This document shows, in pieces, positions 10,899-22,559 of a stretch of DNA of 64,000 nucleotides (positions within the stretch are counted from its first letter, which is position 1; every line of letters begins with the position of its first letter). The stretch lies in assembly GCF_018991925.1 (NCBI RefSeq), contig NW_024725489.1:6991916-7055915 (forward strand). The letters are read 5' to 3'. The stretch comes from Homarus americanus (lineage: Eukaryota; Arthropoda; Malacostraca; Decapoda; Nephropidae). The position numbers and the translations under genes were made by a program. The notes under the pieces were generated by a model. The model did not search any database, was not told the DNA's origin, and saw only the letters and a list, made by a program, of their open reading frames with translations.

Positions 10899-12590
10899 CA
10901 AATGATCGTGGGCCCTTCGTGCCCGGTGGCGAGTCCGGTGGTACAGTGTACCGAGGCGTGAAAGTTCGAAGGCTCGTGCTTGGCTAGCGCGCAACCGCTG
11001 TCCCGCTGACAGCGTACAGCCAGTTCGTTTTCCAGGTGGCCGTGTTTGTTATAATCATGGTCGTGGTTATGATCATGGTCGTGGTTATGATCATGGTCGT
11101 GGCTGTTATAATCATAGTCGTGGTTATTATAATCATGGTCGTGGTTGTTATAATCATGGTCGTGGTTGTTATAATCATTGTCTTGGTTGTTATAATCATG
11201 GTCCTGGTTGTTATAATCATGGTCGTGGTCGTGATACTTACAGTATCTAATATACTATAAGAAAGAATAGAATAAAGGTTAGAATAATTAGTTAAAGAAA
11301 TATTCGCCATAAGGAGAGGTGAAAATCATAAAACAAATAATTATTATGAATCACCAATGATCATTCCGAGATAAATTATATTATGAAGAGAAGTGACCTT
11401 GATGCTGGTTAGATTAGTCACCATCTGCTTAAGTCATCACCTGTGTTAAGTCATCATAGTCATCATCTACATTTGTCAGTTTTAGGCCCATCTCACATGA
11501 CTGACCGATCATGGATGTTCTTTTCCGCACGAGGGTGTTGAGTCTTATTATTTACGCTGGTGGATGTAAGACATCCTACCCTCAATGACGCAGCTATGGT
11601 CAATTTGGTGTTATTCTTGTATATAAATGCCTTCTAATCTGTCTCAAGTCTATCCGTCCTCTCTATTGCCATCCCAACTGTCTGTTCGTCTGCGTGGTGT
11701 TTGAAAGTAAGCCCGTCTGTACTCTTTGTGTCGTCAAATCTGTCTGTCTTATCTGTTGTTGGCGCGTGTCTGCCTGTTTGTCTAATGTGAACCAGTCAGT
11801 CAGCTGTCTGTCTGTCATGTTAGTTGCCATGTCTTATCCGTTGTTGGCGTGTGTCTGCCTGTTTGTCTAATGTGAACCAGTCAGTCAGCTGTCTGTCAGT
11901 CATGTTAGTTGCCATGTCTTATCCGTTGTTGGCGTGTGTCTGCCTGTTTGTCTAATGTGAACCAGTCAGTCAGCTGTCTGTCTGTCATGTTAGTTGCCAT
12001 ATTGTCTATTTGTGCATGTATGAATCTGTCTATTTTTGTCAACCTACTCTCTGTTTCACTGTCTATATTCACCCTGTGTCTATTATAGTCATCTTCATGC
12101 ATTCCTGTTATTATCTTTTTATCTCTTCTCCTTTTTCATGAGCCACAGGAATAAGTATACACTGTAGCTGTAAGGTCGTCTGGTAACGTTGAAACTGCGC
12201 ATCCAGACGCATGATGAAACTCAGCTCCCTCCCACCTGTTATCTCTAACTATTTTCTGTTTCCCCTTCTTGATTCTTCTATTTACTCATCTTCCTTCCTT
12301 TACTAATCCAAACAACATTAAAAAAAAGTAGGCAAAGAAAAAAGTGGGGAGAGGAGGAGGGAGCCATACGATAACTGCAATCGTGGGCTAACAGCGTCCT
12401 GCGAATGAGGGTGCGCCAAGTTAGTAGACTTGCATCGCTTTCCAGCGATATGGGACCAGGTTTGTTCCACTCTACGATTTTTTTGCGATTTTTCCACCAA
12501 GTTTGATGAAAAACGATTGTGCCGTTTCGGCTGCCCAAAACAGACACACACACACACACACACACACGCCTAGTCCTATAGTATAATAGA
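10899..12590. mobile_element. Non-coding inverted-repeat element T (copy A) with internal minisatellites
   Basis: The insertion splits the Ig3 promoter: GCCACACA ends at 10898 and TGACGTAA resumes at 12591. Near-matching inverted ends TCTAATATACTATA (11246-11259) and CTATAGTATAATAG (12576-12589) delimit an inner segment. Outside its left end, 10980-11245 contains a GTTATAATCATGGTCGTG minisatellite. Inside are three tandem copies of an 85-bp unit (about 11747-12000) and a CA microsatellite (12542-12567). The same sequence, inverted and without those expansions, occurs at 36941-37940. No transposase is visible and no clear target duplication was found. Confidence 0.6.
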
Positions 12591-13275
12591 TGACGTAAGT
12601 AATACAAACCACTACCATTATGCATCACGAATCCTGAGAATGTTTCTTGGTAACACGGAGCTGACGACCCGCCCTTATGCACAGACATACAGCAGCCATC
12701 TTAACTCTTTTGCCACGGATGTGATGCTAACAGTTACTGCTGCTCAGTTGTGTCATACACTAAATGTTTTAGCTGGAGTAGATGTGTTTAATAATACAAG
12801 AGTTATGGTAATATTATAGTCAGTGATGGAGATGTAGTTTGTGGTCACTTAGTAATGACAAAAGCTATGAGTCATCGCCATAAACTTTGTAGTTAGATTC
12901 AGTTTTTTGTAAGTATAAACTTGTTTTTGGTTAGGATGAGAGCGTCGTCCAGCCTGATGGACTTACTTAGTAGTGATGAAGGTCAGGTATTTAGATCATT
13001 CAGGTGAGTGTTATCTCAACACTCTGGTGATCTTTAACACAGTTGTAGCAACTATTATGTCTACACAACTTTGTTCCAACACTTATTAAACTAAATTAAC
13101 AAGGTACAGTATATTATAAGTAATGTAAGTGTTTGTCTGGCAAGATGGTAAGTGTAACGTCAACTGTACTACGCCGTAGTGCACCAAGATAACAGCTGAT
13201 TCCTGGTTTGTGAATGAAAGTGTGACGTCACGCATCTACATGTAGTTTACACCGCACAGAACTGAAGGAGTTGAG
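12591..13275. other. Conserved block Y of Ig3
   Basis: Matches 5906-6490 in inverted orientation, with the CRE palindrome TGACGTCA at 13223-13230. Cut off from its gene by element T. No gene seen. Confidence 0.6.
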
Positions 13276-13279
13276 TGTA

Positions 13280-13850
13280 TAGTCTCTCTGAGAGTCCCAC
13301 AAGTCTCTCTGCGTCTCTCACAATTCTCTCAGTGTCTCTCACAAGTCCCTGTGTGTCTCTCACAAGTCTTTCAGTGTCTCTCAAAGATTTTCAGTGTCTC
13401 TTACAAGTGTCTTAGTGTCTCTCACAGTGTCTCTATGTCTCCCACAGTCTCTCACAAGTCTCTATGTCTCACACAATCTGTCATAAGTCTCTCTATGTCT
13501 TACAAAGTCTTTCACAAGTGTCTATGTCTCACAAAGTCTCTCACAAGTCTCTATGTCTCACACAGTCTCTCACAGTGTTTCTATGTCTCACACAGGCTCT
13601 CACAAGTCTTTATGTCTCACAAAGTCTCTCACAAGTCTTTATGTTTCACACAATCTCTCACAAGTCTCTCTATGTCTCACAAAGTCTCTCACAAGTCTTT
13701 ATGTTTCACACAATCTCTCACAAGTCTCTCTATGGCTCACAAAGTCTCTCACAAGTATCTATGTCTCACACAGTCTCTCCCAAGTCTCCCTATGTCTCAC
13801 ACAGTCACTCACATGTCTCTATGTCTTACACAGAGTCTCTCAGTAGTCTC
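13280..13850. repeat. Minisatellite B (29-31 bp CT-rich units)
   Basis: Tandem CACAAGTCTCTCTATGTCTC units. The serine-rich reading frames across it are repeat artefacts. Confidence 0.9.
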
Positions 13851-14033
13851 ACATAATCGCCACACATCTCCAGGAGTCATACAGTTAAGGTTGGTGAAAA
13901 TATTCAGTTAATGAGAAGTTATTTCGCTGCTGTGGCTGTTGTTTACGTAGAAATTCTAGTTTGTGATTGGTTGTTGGCGACAGGTGTAAAGTGCCGTCTT
14001 GTCTGGCATGTTAGTGGTTGAAGGTTAATATTT

Positions 14034-14225
14034 TCATGTGTTGTAAGACGTTGTGGTGGCAGCAGCTGGTGTAGGGAAGGTGTTGTGTTGTAAGACGTTG
14101 TGGTGGCAGCAGCTGGTGTTGGGAAGGTGTTGTGTTGTAAAACGTTGTGGTGGCAGCAACTGTTGTTGGGTAGGTGTTGTGTTGTAAGACGTTGTGGTGG
14201 CAGCAGCTGTTGTTGGGAAGATCTT
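14034..14225. repeat. Minisatellite C, about 4 units
   Basis: Inverted relative to 5012-5388; the shortest complete C array in the window. Confidence 0.9.
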
Positions 14226-14231
14226 GTACTG

Positions 14232-14432
14232 TACACTGCACTACAATACATTACAAACACAACACAACACAACATAGCACAATACTGCACAGCACAACAA
14301 AGCATAGCATAACATAACACAACACACACAGCACAACACAACAACACAGCACTGCACAGCACAACACAATATAGCACAGCATAGCACAGCACAAGACAAC
14401 ACAACGTAAAGCAACACAACACAACATTCTGG
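14232..14432. repeat. ACACAACACA (TTGTG-type) tract
   Basis: Degenerate pentanucleotide repeat, inverted counterpart of 4772-4985. Confidence 0.85.
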
Positions 14433-15330
14433 CACATCATAAAATCATTGTTTTCATCCCAGGAGAGAATATAAGACAAGACCATAGCAGGAAATGTTAG
14501 GGTCAGTTTATCTTGACTTAGCATGACAGAGACTGACGTACAGGATCACTTGTGATAAGTTTTTACACTGAGAGTAGCATCAGTTGTTGGTAGTATTGGC
14601 GGTGTCTTGAGGTACTTGTGACGTGACGTAGGTGAGGCAGGGCCTCCTGCTGTTACCTTACCAGTAACTCATGTCCACATCCTCTCGTCTTGTTAGGTGA
14701 CGCAGGTATCCGGGCCAGGTGAGATCTGTTACTGGAGCTTCACTAATGGTAGTGATTATATAAAGTTGTATCACTCTCACAACCTTCCCTACAACCTCGT
14801 CACCTGGTGTTGATACACTGAGTAATGTTGTATTATATTAACAACATAAAGTTGTATCACTACAAACAAAAACTGTACCATCAAGTGAACATTACTACCT
14901 ATGCCATATATCAATGGCTTATTTCAGTAATGTCTTTATGTCTAAGTATATCCACTAGGGAAATGTTTTGTTTCACGAACACGTCACACTAATCCACCAG
15001 CTGAATGTTCAAGCATTATTGCCAGACTCTTCCTTCTATTAAGATTATTGTAATCTATATTCTATAATCATTACAACTTAAAAAAAGAGAAACTCTTACT
15101 TTACTTAAGTCACGATATTATGTTTAGTGTGAAATATTTCCTCAATTAAACAAAAGTTTACAATAAAATGTGACTTGAATTAAACTTGACACAAAGTGTA
15201 ACAATACTTCCTGGTGAATGTCGACATAATCCAATGTATTAATTGTGATCAAGAACGGATTTAAATTTCTTATAACATCTCACATTGATAACAACATAAA
15301 GTATCGCGCATGCGTCGTTAAGATGGCTTT
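14433..15330. other. Conserved block X upstream of Ig4
   Basis: Inverted match to 3880-4770. Contains GTGACGTGACGTAGGTGAGG near 14615. No gene seen. Confidence 0.6.
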
Positions 15331-15427
15331 TTTATGTCAGCAGGTGAAGTACGGGTGGTTCGTCAGCTCGTGTTGCCAAAAAACATTCTCAGAATTCGTG
15401 ATGCACAATGGCAGAGTTTTTTATTAC

Positions 15428-15451
15428 TTACGTCATGTGTGGCTATAAATT
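15428..15451 (+). promoter_or_regulatory. Ig4 core promoter: CRE-like site and TATA box
   Basis: TTACGTCA (15428-15435) followed by TATAAATT (15444-15451), 141 bases before the ATG. Spacing matches the other copies. Confidence 0.65.
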
Positions 15452-15591
15452 GTGAGCCTCCACCACCTGTCATCACAACTCCACCAGCCGCAGCACCAAC
15501 AACAACTATTTCGTCACCTTAAGTATCTTCAAACACAATTATTACATCTTCACAAACATCAACAAGTCACTCACGCCATCACAACATCAAC

Positions 15592-15990
15592 ATGCAGGTG
15601 ATGTTCTTCACTGCAGTGGTCGTCTTCTCCTTGGCCTCCCTCTCGGCCTCGCTGCCCCTACACAACCAGTCGTCGGCTCAAGCAGTCATTGTTAACGGCA
15701 CGGCGGTCAATATTGACTACCTGGAGGAAGCCTTCGTGTTCTGCAGGGCGGAGGTGTCCACCACAGACAACCTGCAACACTACCAGGTACAGTGGCGGTA
15801 CTCCACACATGATCTTGTGGCTAGATGGTCCACCAACAACCGCTACTTGTACTCTCTGGGCAGCGGCAACAACCTGCCTCACTCCTACCTCATCTTCCAC
15901 GACTTCTTGAGTAAAGACGCCGGAGACTACAAGTGTGTTCTCCTTAACAACGGCGCCGAGGTCGACGCTACAACCATCAACGTCTACTGA
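15592..15990 (+). CDS. Ig4: secreted single-immunoglobulin-domain protein, intact
   Basis: Intact 132-codon frame without intron: signal peptide at residues 1-22, then one Ig-like domain with Cys51, Trp68, Trp79 and Cys115 (AGDYKC). Sequons at Asn25 (NQS) and Asn35 (NGT) are kept. This copy decides the start codon for the family: the upstream MSRHY methionine is lost (ATG to AAG) and an insertion shifts the frame, leaving MQV as the only usable ATG. It is the most divergent intact copy, differing from Ig6 mainly in the loop around residues 80-100 (STNNRYLY, GSGNNLPHSY, IFHDFL) and at KDAGDYKC. Such differences lie where Ig variable loops would be; selection is possible but untested. It is divergently paired with Ig3, now a pseudogene. 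Confidence 0.78.
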   Translation: MQVMFFTAVVVFSLASLSASLPLHNQSSAQAVIVNGTAVNIDYLEEAFVFCRAEVSTTDNLQHYQVQWRYSTHDLVARWSTNNRYLYSLGSGNNLPHSYLIFHDFLSKDAGDYKCVLLNNGAEVDATTINVY

Positions 15991-16255
15991 TGCTGCCATC
16001 ACCACAATCCTCGGCGGCCACCACCCATCATCGTCATCATCATCATATTTATTATATATATATATATGTATAATCTTATATATTTAACTTATTTAATACT
16101 TTCTGACTGGAATCTCTTTGTGGAATATATTTATTACAAAATGTTTCTTGTGACTTATTATACAAAGTGACTTAAAAACGATAAATTCCATAATGTTTCT
16201 GTAACACTTTCATTGACTCCGTCCTTCACACCCAAGCTTGTCTTCCTGCACCATA
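15991..16255 (+). other. Ig4 3' flank
   Basis: A short CAT tract (16027-16046) and TA repeats follow the stop. The flank soon leaves the common 3' sequence and joins minisatellite E. No gene. Confidence 0.45.
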
Positions 16256-16261
16256 CTCTAC

Positions 16262-18700
16262 AAGTGTCTGACACATGGCCCACACCCTGGCTGGTTGTGA
16301 CACATAGCCCACACCCTGGCTGGTGGTGACACATGGGCCACATTCTGGCTGGTGGTGACACATGGCCCACAACATGGTAACACATGGCCCACTCTCTTGT
16401 ACACTTGGCCCACTCCCTTATAAAACATGACCCACACCCAGGAAGCACATGACCCACACCCAGGTAACACATGACCCACAACCAGATAACACATGACCCA
16501 CACCCTGGTAACACATGACCCACAACCAGATAACACATGATCCACACTCTGGTAACACATAACCCACACCCAGGTAACACATGACCCACACCCTGGTAAC
16601 ACATGACCCACACCCAGGTAACACATGACCCACAACCAGATAACACATGACCCACACCCTGGTAACACATGACCCACAACCAGATAACACATGATCCACA
16701 CTCTGGTAACACATAACCCACACCCAGGTAACACATGACCCACACCCTGGTAACACATGACCCACACTGTGGTAACACATGACCCACACTCCAGGTAACA
16801 CAGTGCCCACACCCTAGTAACACATGACCCACAGCCAGATAACACATGACCCACGCCCTGGTAACACTTGACCCACACCCTGGTGAAACATGACCTACAC
16901 CCTGGTAACACATGACCCACACCTGGTAACACATGACCCACACTGTGGTAACACATGACCCACACCCAGGTAACACAGTGCCCACACCCTAGTAACACAT
17001 GACCCACAGCCAGATAACACATGACCCACGCCCTGGTAACACTTTGACCCACACCCTGGTGAAACATGACCCACGCCCTGGTAACACATGACCCACACCC
17101 TGGTAACACATGACCCACACCCTGGTAACACATGACTCACACCCTGGTAACACATGTCCCACACCCTGGTAACACATGACCCACACCCTGGTAACACACC
17201 CACACCCTGAACAACACCCTGAACCCACATGAAACATGACCCACGCCCTGGTAACACATGACCCACACCCTGGTAACAATGACCCACTGGTAACATGACC
17301 CACACCCTGGTGAAACATGACCCACGCCCTGGTAACACATGACCCACACCCTGGTAACACATGCCTACACCCTGGTGAAACATGACCCACGCCCTGGTAA
17401 CACATGACCCACACCCTGGTAACACATGACCCACACCCCTGGTAACACATGACCCACACTCTGGTAACACATGTCCCACACCCTGGTAACACATGACTCA
17501 CACTCTGGCAATACATGACCCACACCCAGGTAACACAGTGCCCACACCCTAGTAACACATGACCTACAACCAGATAACACATGACCCACACCCTGGTAAC
17601 ACATGTACCACACCCTGGTAACACATGAACCACACTCTAGTAACACATGTCCCACACCCTGGTACCACATGACCCACACTCTGGTGCACACATGACCCAC
17701 ACGCTGGTAACACATGACCCACACCCTGGTAACGCTGACCCACACTCTGGTAACATGGCCCACAACCAGATGACACATGACCCACACCCTGGTAAAACAT
17801 GACCCACACTCTGGTAACACATGTCCCACACCCTGGTAACACATGACCCATACTCTGGTAACACATGACCCACACTCTGGTAACATTATGACCCACACCC
17901 TGGTGACACATGACCCACACCCAGGCAAACATGACCCACACCCTAGTAACACATGACCCACACCCTGGTAACACATGACCCACACCATGGTAACACACTC
18001 CCTTATAAAACATAACCCACACCCAGGAAACACAGTGCCCATACCCTAGTAACACATGGCCCACAACCAGGTAACACATGACCTACACCCAGGTAACACA
18101 TGACCCACAACCTGGTAACACATGACCCATACCCTGGTAACACATGACCCACACCCAGGTAACACATGACCCACACCCTGGTAACACATGACCCACACCC
18201 TGGTAACACATGACCCACACCCTGGTGAAACATGACTCACCCTGGTAACATATGTCCCACACCCTGGTAACACATGACCCACACTCTGGTAACACATGAC
18301 CCACACCTGGTAACACATGACCCACACCATGGTAACACATCACCCACACCCTGGAAACACATCACCCACACCCTGGTAACACATGACCCACACACTGGTG
18401 ACACATGACCCATACCCAGGTAACACATGAACCACACTCTGGTAACATATGACCGACATTCTGGTAACATAAGATCCACACCCTAGTGACACATGACCCA
18501 CACCCTGGTGACACATGACCCATACCCTGGTGACACATGACCTACACCCTGGTGACACATGACTCACACCCTGGTGACACATGACCCACACCCTGGTAAC
18601 ACATGACTCACACCCTGGTGACACATGACCCACACCCTGGTAACACATGACCCACACTCTGGTAACACATGACCCACACCCTGGTAACACATGACCCACA
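16262..18700. repeat. Minisatellite E, about 110 units of 22 bp
   Basis: The unit on the minus strand is GTGTGGGTCATGTGTTACCA plus GG, and on the plus strand begins ACACATGACCCACACCCTGG. Each unit carries an E-box-like CATGTG. It is the largest array in the window. Smaller arrays are at 20198-20260, 35984-36575 and 38423-38895. The cysteine- and tryptophan-rich reading frames are not genes. Confidence 0.95.
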
Positions 18701-19215
18701 CAATAATAACAATGGAAGGGTCAAGTATATGTCTCCTATATATTCACAACAACTGATAATAGTTACCACAAGCCAACACCTCCGTCTCGCTGATAACCTT
18801 CACTTATCTTACGACATCTTAACACCTCAAACACACAACATAATTATGATACCCAACTGTGGAGATGTTCGGGGTACTTAGTTCTAACTACAGGGGCGAA
18901 CATAAACACCTGTAGAGTTTTGTAGGTTCTATTCAATGGAACTATACAAGGTGGCTTGCAAGCGAGGGTAGTCCTTACACTCCTATAGGGGTCAACTGAC
19001 CTCACTCTGACCTCTCAGGCGACATGTGGTAAGTGGTATACTTGCAGCTTCCAAATGTCGCCAGGCACATTTATCTAAGCGTGTGGTGACATGAAACAGG
19101 GGCATTGCCACACACTACTGACTTGAGAAGTAATGTATATATATAGAGTACATACATGGTATACATACAACATACATAATATACATACACCTCCCCCCCC
19201 TTGATTTTACACGAA
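18690..19215. other. Block Z followed by an unclassified insertion
   Basis: 18690-18866 matches block Z at 20263-20440 and 38888-39070 (conserved AACACCTCCGTCTCGCTGAT). From about 18867 to 19215 a unique stretch replaces the part that elsewhere carries the third mini-exon. No reading frame or ends identify it. Confidence 0.45.
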
Positions 19216-19375
19216 CGCACTTATTTCCACTTAATCGATCACCAAGTAAACACCACAGATAAACCACTCCAAATATTCATTCATAAAACCACTTCACTAT
19301 ACGAGTACATATGACTGACGTAAACCCACACCCATTCATAAAACCAGGAATTAGTTGACACTCTCCTACTATGAC

Positions 19376-19403
19376 GTAAGTAAGTACGTAAGTAAGTACG
19401 TAC

Positions 19404-19470
<67 letters not shown>
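19376..19470. repeat. (GTAA)n microsatellite
   Basis: About 23 GTAA units lying between mini-exons 2 and 3 of the duplicated exon cassette. Shorter versions occur at 35702-35742, 39595-39690 and 47865-47912. Confidence 0.9.
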
Positions 19471-19471
<1 letters not shown>

Positions 19472-19523
19472 CACCACCTGGTCCACCACAACAACAGATG
19501 AAACATTAATTAAAGTAACTTAC

Positions 19524-20128
19524 CTGATGTTGTAGAGGAGCCACGACCCGGGGTAGATGTCGTCGTCTTTCTGCAACATAAAACATTACATTAACATAAC
19601 CATTTACTCGTATTACTGTATAACTAACATGATTATATACACAGGGAGATACTTGTTCATTAAGTGTTCACCAGAGTTCAATGGTTCCTTCCTGTTAGAC
19701 ATTCCTACACAGGCGCTGAAGTAACCCAACGATAACCTAACCTAACCTAACCTAACGATAACTCACCCCTACCTAAGGAATGCTGTGATTTGTGGAGCGA
19801 TGATATACTGCCAGACCGGGGTCACTAATTCTAAGGGGAAATACTAAACTCTAATCTTAATTTCTAAGGGTCGCTGCCACCAGACCCCCTCTGGACAGTA
19901 TGTAGCTCGTTAGGTAGCGTGCAGAGTAGACTAGGCATTAGGTTAGGTTTTTCATTGACCAGGTCGATAAGGGGAAAGAAGGGTGAAACCATAACATGTC
20001 TTAACTAATTTATTCCTTATAAAACATACTGCCACAAAAAATATAAGTGAGTTGGCCTTCCTCAGAAGAACAACAATGATCGTGGATACCCTTCTTACAA
20101 TATCACTCAACACGTCGGACTGCTCCAC
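19524..20128 (-). pseudogene. Exon cassette, copy 1: mini-exons 1 and 2
   Basis: Minus strand. Mini-exon 1 (20099-20128) follows a pyrimidine-rich acceptor CTATCTCTCGCACAG, encodes VEQSDVLSDI and ends at the donor GTAAGAAG. Mini-exon 2 (19524-19570, 47 bases) lies between TTATGTTGCAG and GTAAGTTAC and reads KDDDIYPGSWLLYNI in the same phase. The third exon is missing here, replaced by the insertion near 18867-19215. I do not recognise the parent gene. With five partial copies and no other exons, this is probably a duplicated gene fragment, though it could belong to a larger gene outside the window. Confidence 0.45.
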
Positions 20129-20197
20129 CTGTGCGAGAGATAGGAAACGTAGGACTAGGGCATGTTTTCCTGGGGCTGGGATAGGGCATGTAGCCGA

Positions 20198-20440
20198 GAC
20201 CCACACCCTGGTAACATATGATTCACACTCTGGTAACACATGACCCACACCCTGCAACACATGACCCAATAATAATAATAACAATGGAAGGGTCAAGTAT
20301 GTGTCTCTTATATATTCACAACAACTGATAATAGTTACCACAAGCCAACACCTCCGTCTCGCTGATAACCTTCACTTATCTTACGACATCTTAACACCTC
20401 AAACACTAACATAATTATGATAGCTAACTGTATGACTGCT
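20198..20440. repeat. Minisatellite E remnant plus block Z
   Basis: Three degenerate E units (20198-20260), then block Z (20263-20440). 20441-20650 is shared with the 39070-39280 region. No gene. Confidence 0.6.
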
Positions 20441-20655
20441 CGTGCTTGACTAACTAACTGACCGACACTGAGAGAATATGTTTCTTCCTCAATACATGTG
20501 AGGTAGACTGACTGTGCTCTGTGACTGTCTTCAACAACTTGTTACTCTCAAAATAAAATATCGAATGTGATCACCTGAAGAATAACCTCCGTTTAATTCA
20601 CTTGAAGATTAACCCCATAGTTCACCCAAAGATTAACTACCTTATCATTCCATGG

Positions 20656-20700
20656 GGGTTAGGTTAGCTTAGGTTAGGGTAGGTTAGGTTAGGTTAGTTA
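20656..20700. repeat. Interstitial (TTAGG)n tract
   Basis: Degenerate TTAGGTTAGG repeat; matching tract at 39282-39330 in the paralogous segment. Confidence 0.8.
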
Positions 20701-20777
20701 ATCTTGGGTGAAATAAGCTGGAAGAAGGTGGTGGGGGTAAATTTAAGCTTCAGGTGATCCGTCTAATTAGTTCTCAC

Positions 20778-21228
20778 CTGAAGCTACGTAAATGTCATTC
20801 AGAGAAGAGACAAGTTTACTATGGACCAGAGACCAAGTAAACACCACAGATAAACACTCCAAATATTCATTCATAAACCACTTTACTACGAGAGTACATA
20901 TGACTGACGTAAAACACACACACAGATTCGTAAAACCAGGAATCAGGTGACACTCTCCTACTATGACGTAAGTAAGTAGGTAAGGAAGTAAGTAATTATG
21001 TAAGAAATTGCAGCAAGAACTAAGTAGGTAAGCAAGCAAGAAAGCAAGTAAGCTTAAGCAAGGCACCAATAGGTAGGAGCAGAAGCAAGGAAAAGTAAGT
21101 AGTAGAAGGATGGGGTAATAAAAGTAAGGACAACACCACCTGTCCACCACAACAACAGGTGAAACATTATTATTGTAATCTTACCTGATGTTGTAGAGAG
21201 CCACAACCCGGTAGATGTCGTCGTCTTT
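20778..21228 (-). pseudogene. Exon cassette, copy 2: mini-exons 2 and 3
   Basis: Minus strand. Mini-exon 2 (21185-21228) is 44 rather than 47 bases and reads KDDDIYRVVALYNI. Mini-exon 3 (20778-20818, 41 bases) follows acceptor TCTCTGGTCCATAG, precedes donor GTGAGAAC and reads SKLVSSLNDIYVAS when joined. The three-base difference comes from separate one- and two-base changes yet keeps the frame. Mini-exon 1 is absent, replaced by the insertion at 21257-21893. Confidence 0.4.
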
Positions 21229-21256
21229 CTGCAACATAAAACATTACATTACATAA

Positions 21257-21893
21257 CTGTAACGCCTTGTTAAGGACGTTCAGGTGACGGGCAAGTCGAA
21301 GGAATGATTGAAACTGCCTTTGACGCATTCAATATTTATTGATGTGGTCAAACCTGCAGAGAACAAGGTTCATTAGTATTATATGGTGATCAATCTGATA
21401 CATAATTAGTTAGTCTCAGACGATTTCATCTTAATTACAATTGATTATTAGCATAGTAACATGATAAGGTTCATAACTATATTAATCTTAGTTACACTTC
21501 ATTCCGCATTGTCTCATTTCTCCAGATAAGGCAGAAACGAGTAGGCATAATGAGTCCACAATATTTGTAATGAGGGACATCACTTTGGCTGTACTTACAT
21601 GTGGGTCAATGCGAGCTAGTATGGTGTTGCAAGGACAATAGTACTGTGTAAATTGTTCCAGCAAAAACTCGGCCAGATTGGGAGTCGGTGTTACCACAGA
21701 GGGCTGGTGGCTGGTCCTCACAGCATCACTCGAGAAGGCGACCTATCATGGAGGCTAGGCGGCCACGCCACCCTTTAAACCATACACTCAGCAGAATCAG
21801 GGCATCTTGTTTTTGCAGGGACGCGTGGGTGGGGGGCGGTACGGGTCGCAGGCTGATAGATTGAATGTTTGTTCGGGTAAGGCAACGCCAGCA
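21257..21893. mobile_element. Unclassified insertion in the exon-cassette unit
   Basis: Interrupts sequence that is continuous at 48020-48110. It begins near TGTAACGCCTTG and ends near CAACGCCAGCACTGTA. The ends are weakly inverted, so an LTR or terminal-repeat element is possible. No coding content recognised. Confidence 0.35.
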
Positions 21894-21967
21894 CTGTAAT
21901 TGTTCATTAAGTGTTCCCCAGAGTTCAATGGTTCCTTCCTGTTAGACATTCCAACACAGGCACTGAC

Positions 21968-22018
21968 TAACCTCACCTCACCTAACCTCACCTAACCTAA
22001 CCTAACCTAACCTAACGA
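21968..22018. repeat. Interstitial (AACCT)n tract
   Basis: CCTAACCTAACC repeats with some CCTCACCT variants, at the boundary of the exon-cassette unit and minisatellite F. Confidence 0.85.
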
Positions 22019-22034
22019 CAACTCAACCCTACCA

Positions 22035-22306
22035 AAGGAATGCTGTGATTGGTAGAGTCACAGAGATAATAGTGGAGGAACACTGTGATTGGTGGAGTTA
22101 CAGAGAGATGATGGTGAAGGAACGCTGTGATTGGTGGAGTCACAGAGATGATGGTGAAGGAACGCTGTGATTGGTGGAGTCACAGATATGATGGTGAAGG
22201 AACACTATGATTAGTTGAGTCAGAGATGATGGTGAAGAACGCTGTTATTGGTGGAGTCACAGAGATGATGGTGAAGGAACGCTGTGATTGGTAGAGTCAC
22301 TTCACC
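22035..22306. repeat. Minisatellite F, about 7 units
   Basis: 40-bp GTGATTGGTGGAGTCACAGA units; left end of the Ig5/Ig6 palindrome. Confidence 0.9.
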
Positions 22307-22388
22307 CCGCCATAATAAAAACATTAATACGTAAACCTCTATATCAGTTGACTACAAGAAGGTGTTGATAAAATCATTTGATGATTAA

Positions 22389-22520
22389 TAACCTAACCTA
22401 ACCTAACCTAACCTAACCTAAGCTAATCTAACCTAACTTAACCTAACCTAACGTAACGATAACCTAACCTAACGATAACCTAACCTAACGAAACCAACCT
22501 AACGAACCACCTAACCTAAC
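22389..22520. repeat. Interstitial (AACCT)n tract, degenerate
   Basis: About 130 bases of AACCT with CCTAACGATA and CCTAACGAA variants; one of the two longest tracts. Confidence 0.88.
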
Positions 22521-22559
22521 ACGTGAAATAATTTATGAACCTCATATTTATTGAGTCAT

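Noticed and set aside
12278..12688. Open frame fusing the AAGATGG-led peptide with element T
   Set aside because: Created by the mobile-element insertion and a CA repeat; no paralogue keeps it.
16158..18699. Long Cys/Trp/Gly-rich open frames across minisatellite E (also at 35991-36584 and 38414-38817)
   Set aside because: They are translations of a 22-bp tandem repeat, open in several frames at once, without signal peptide, promoter or conserved start.
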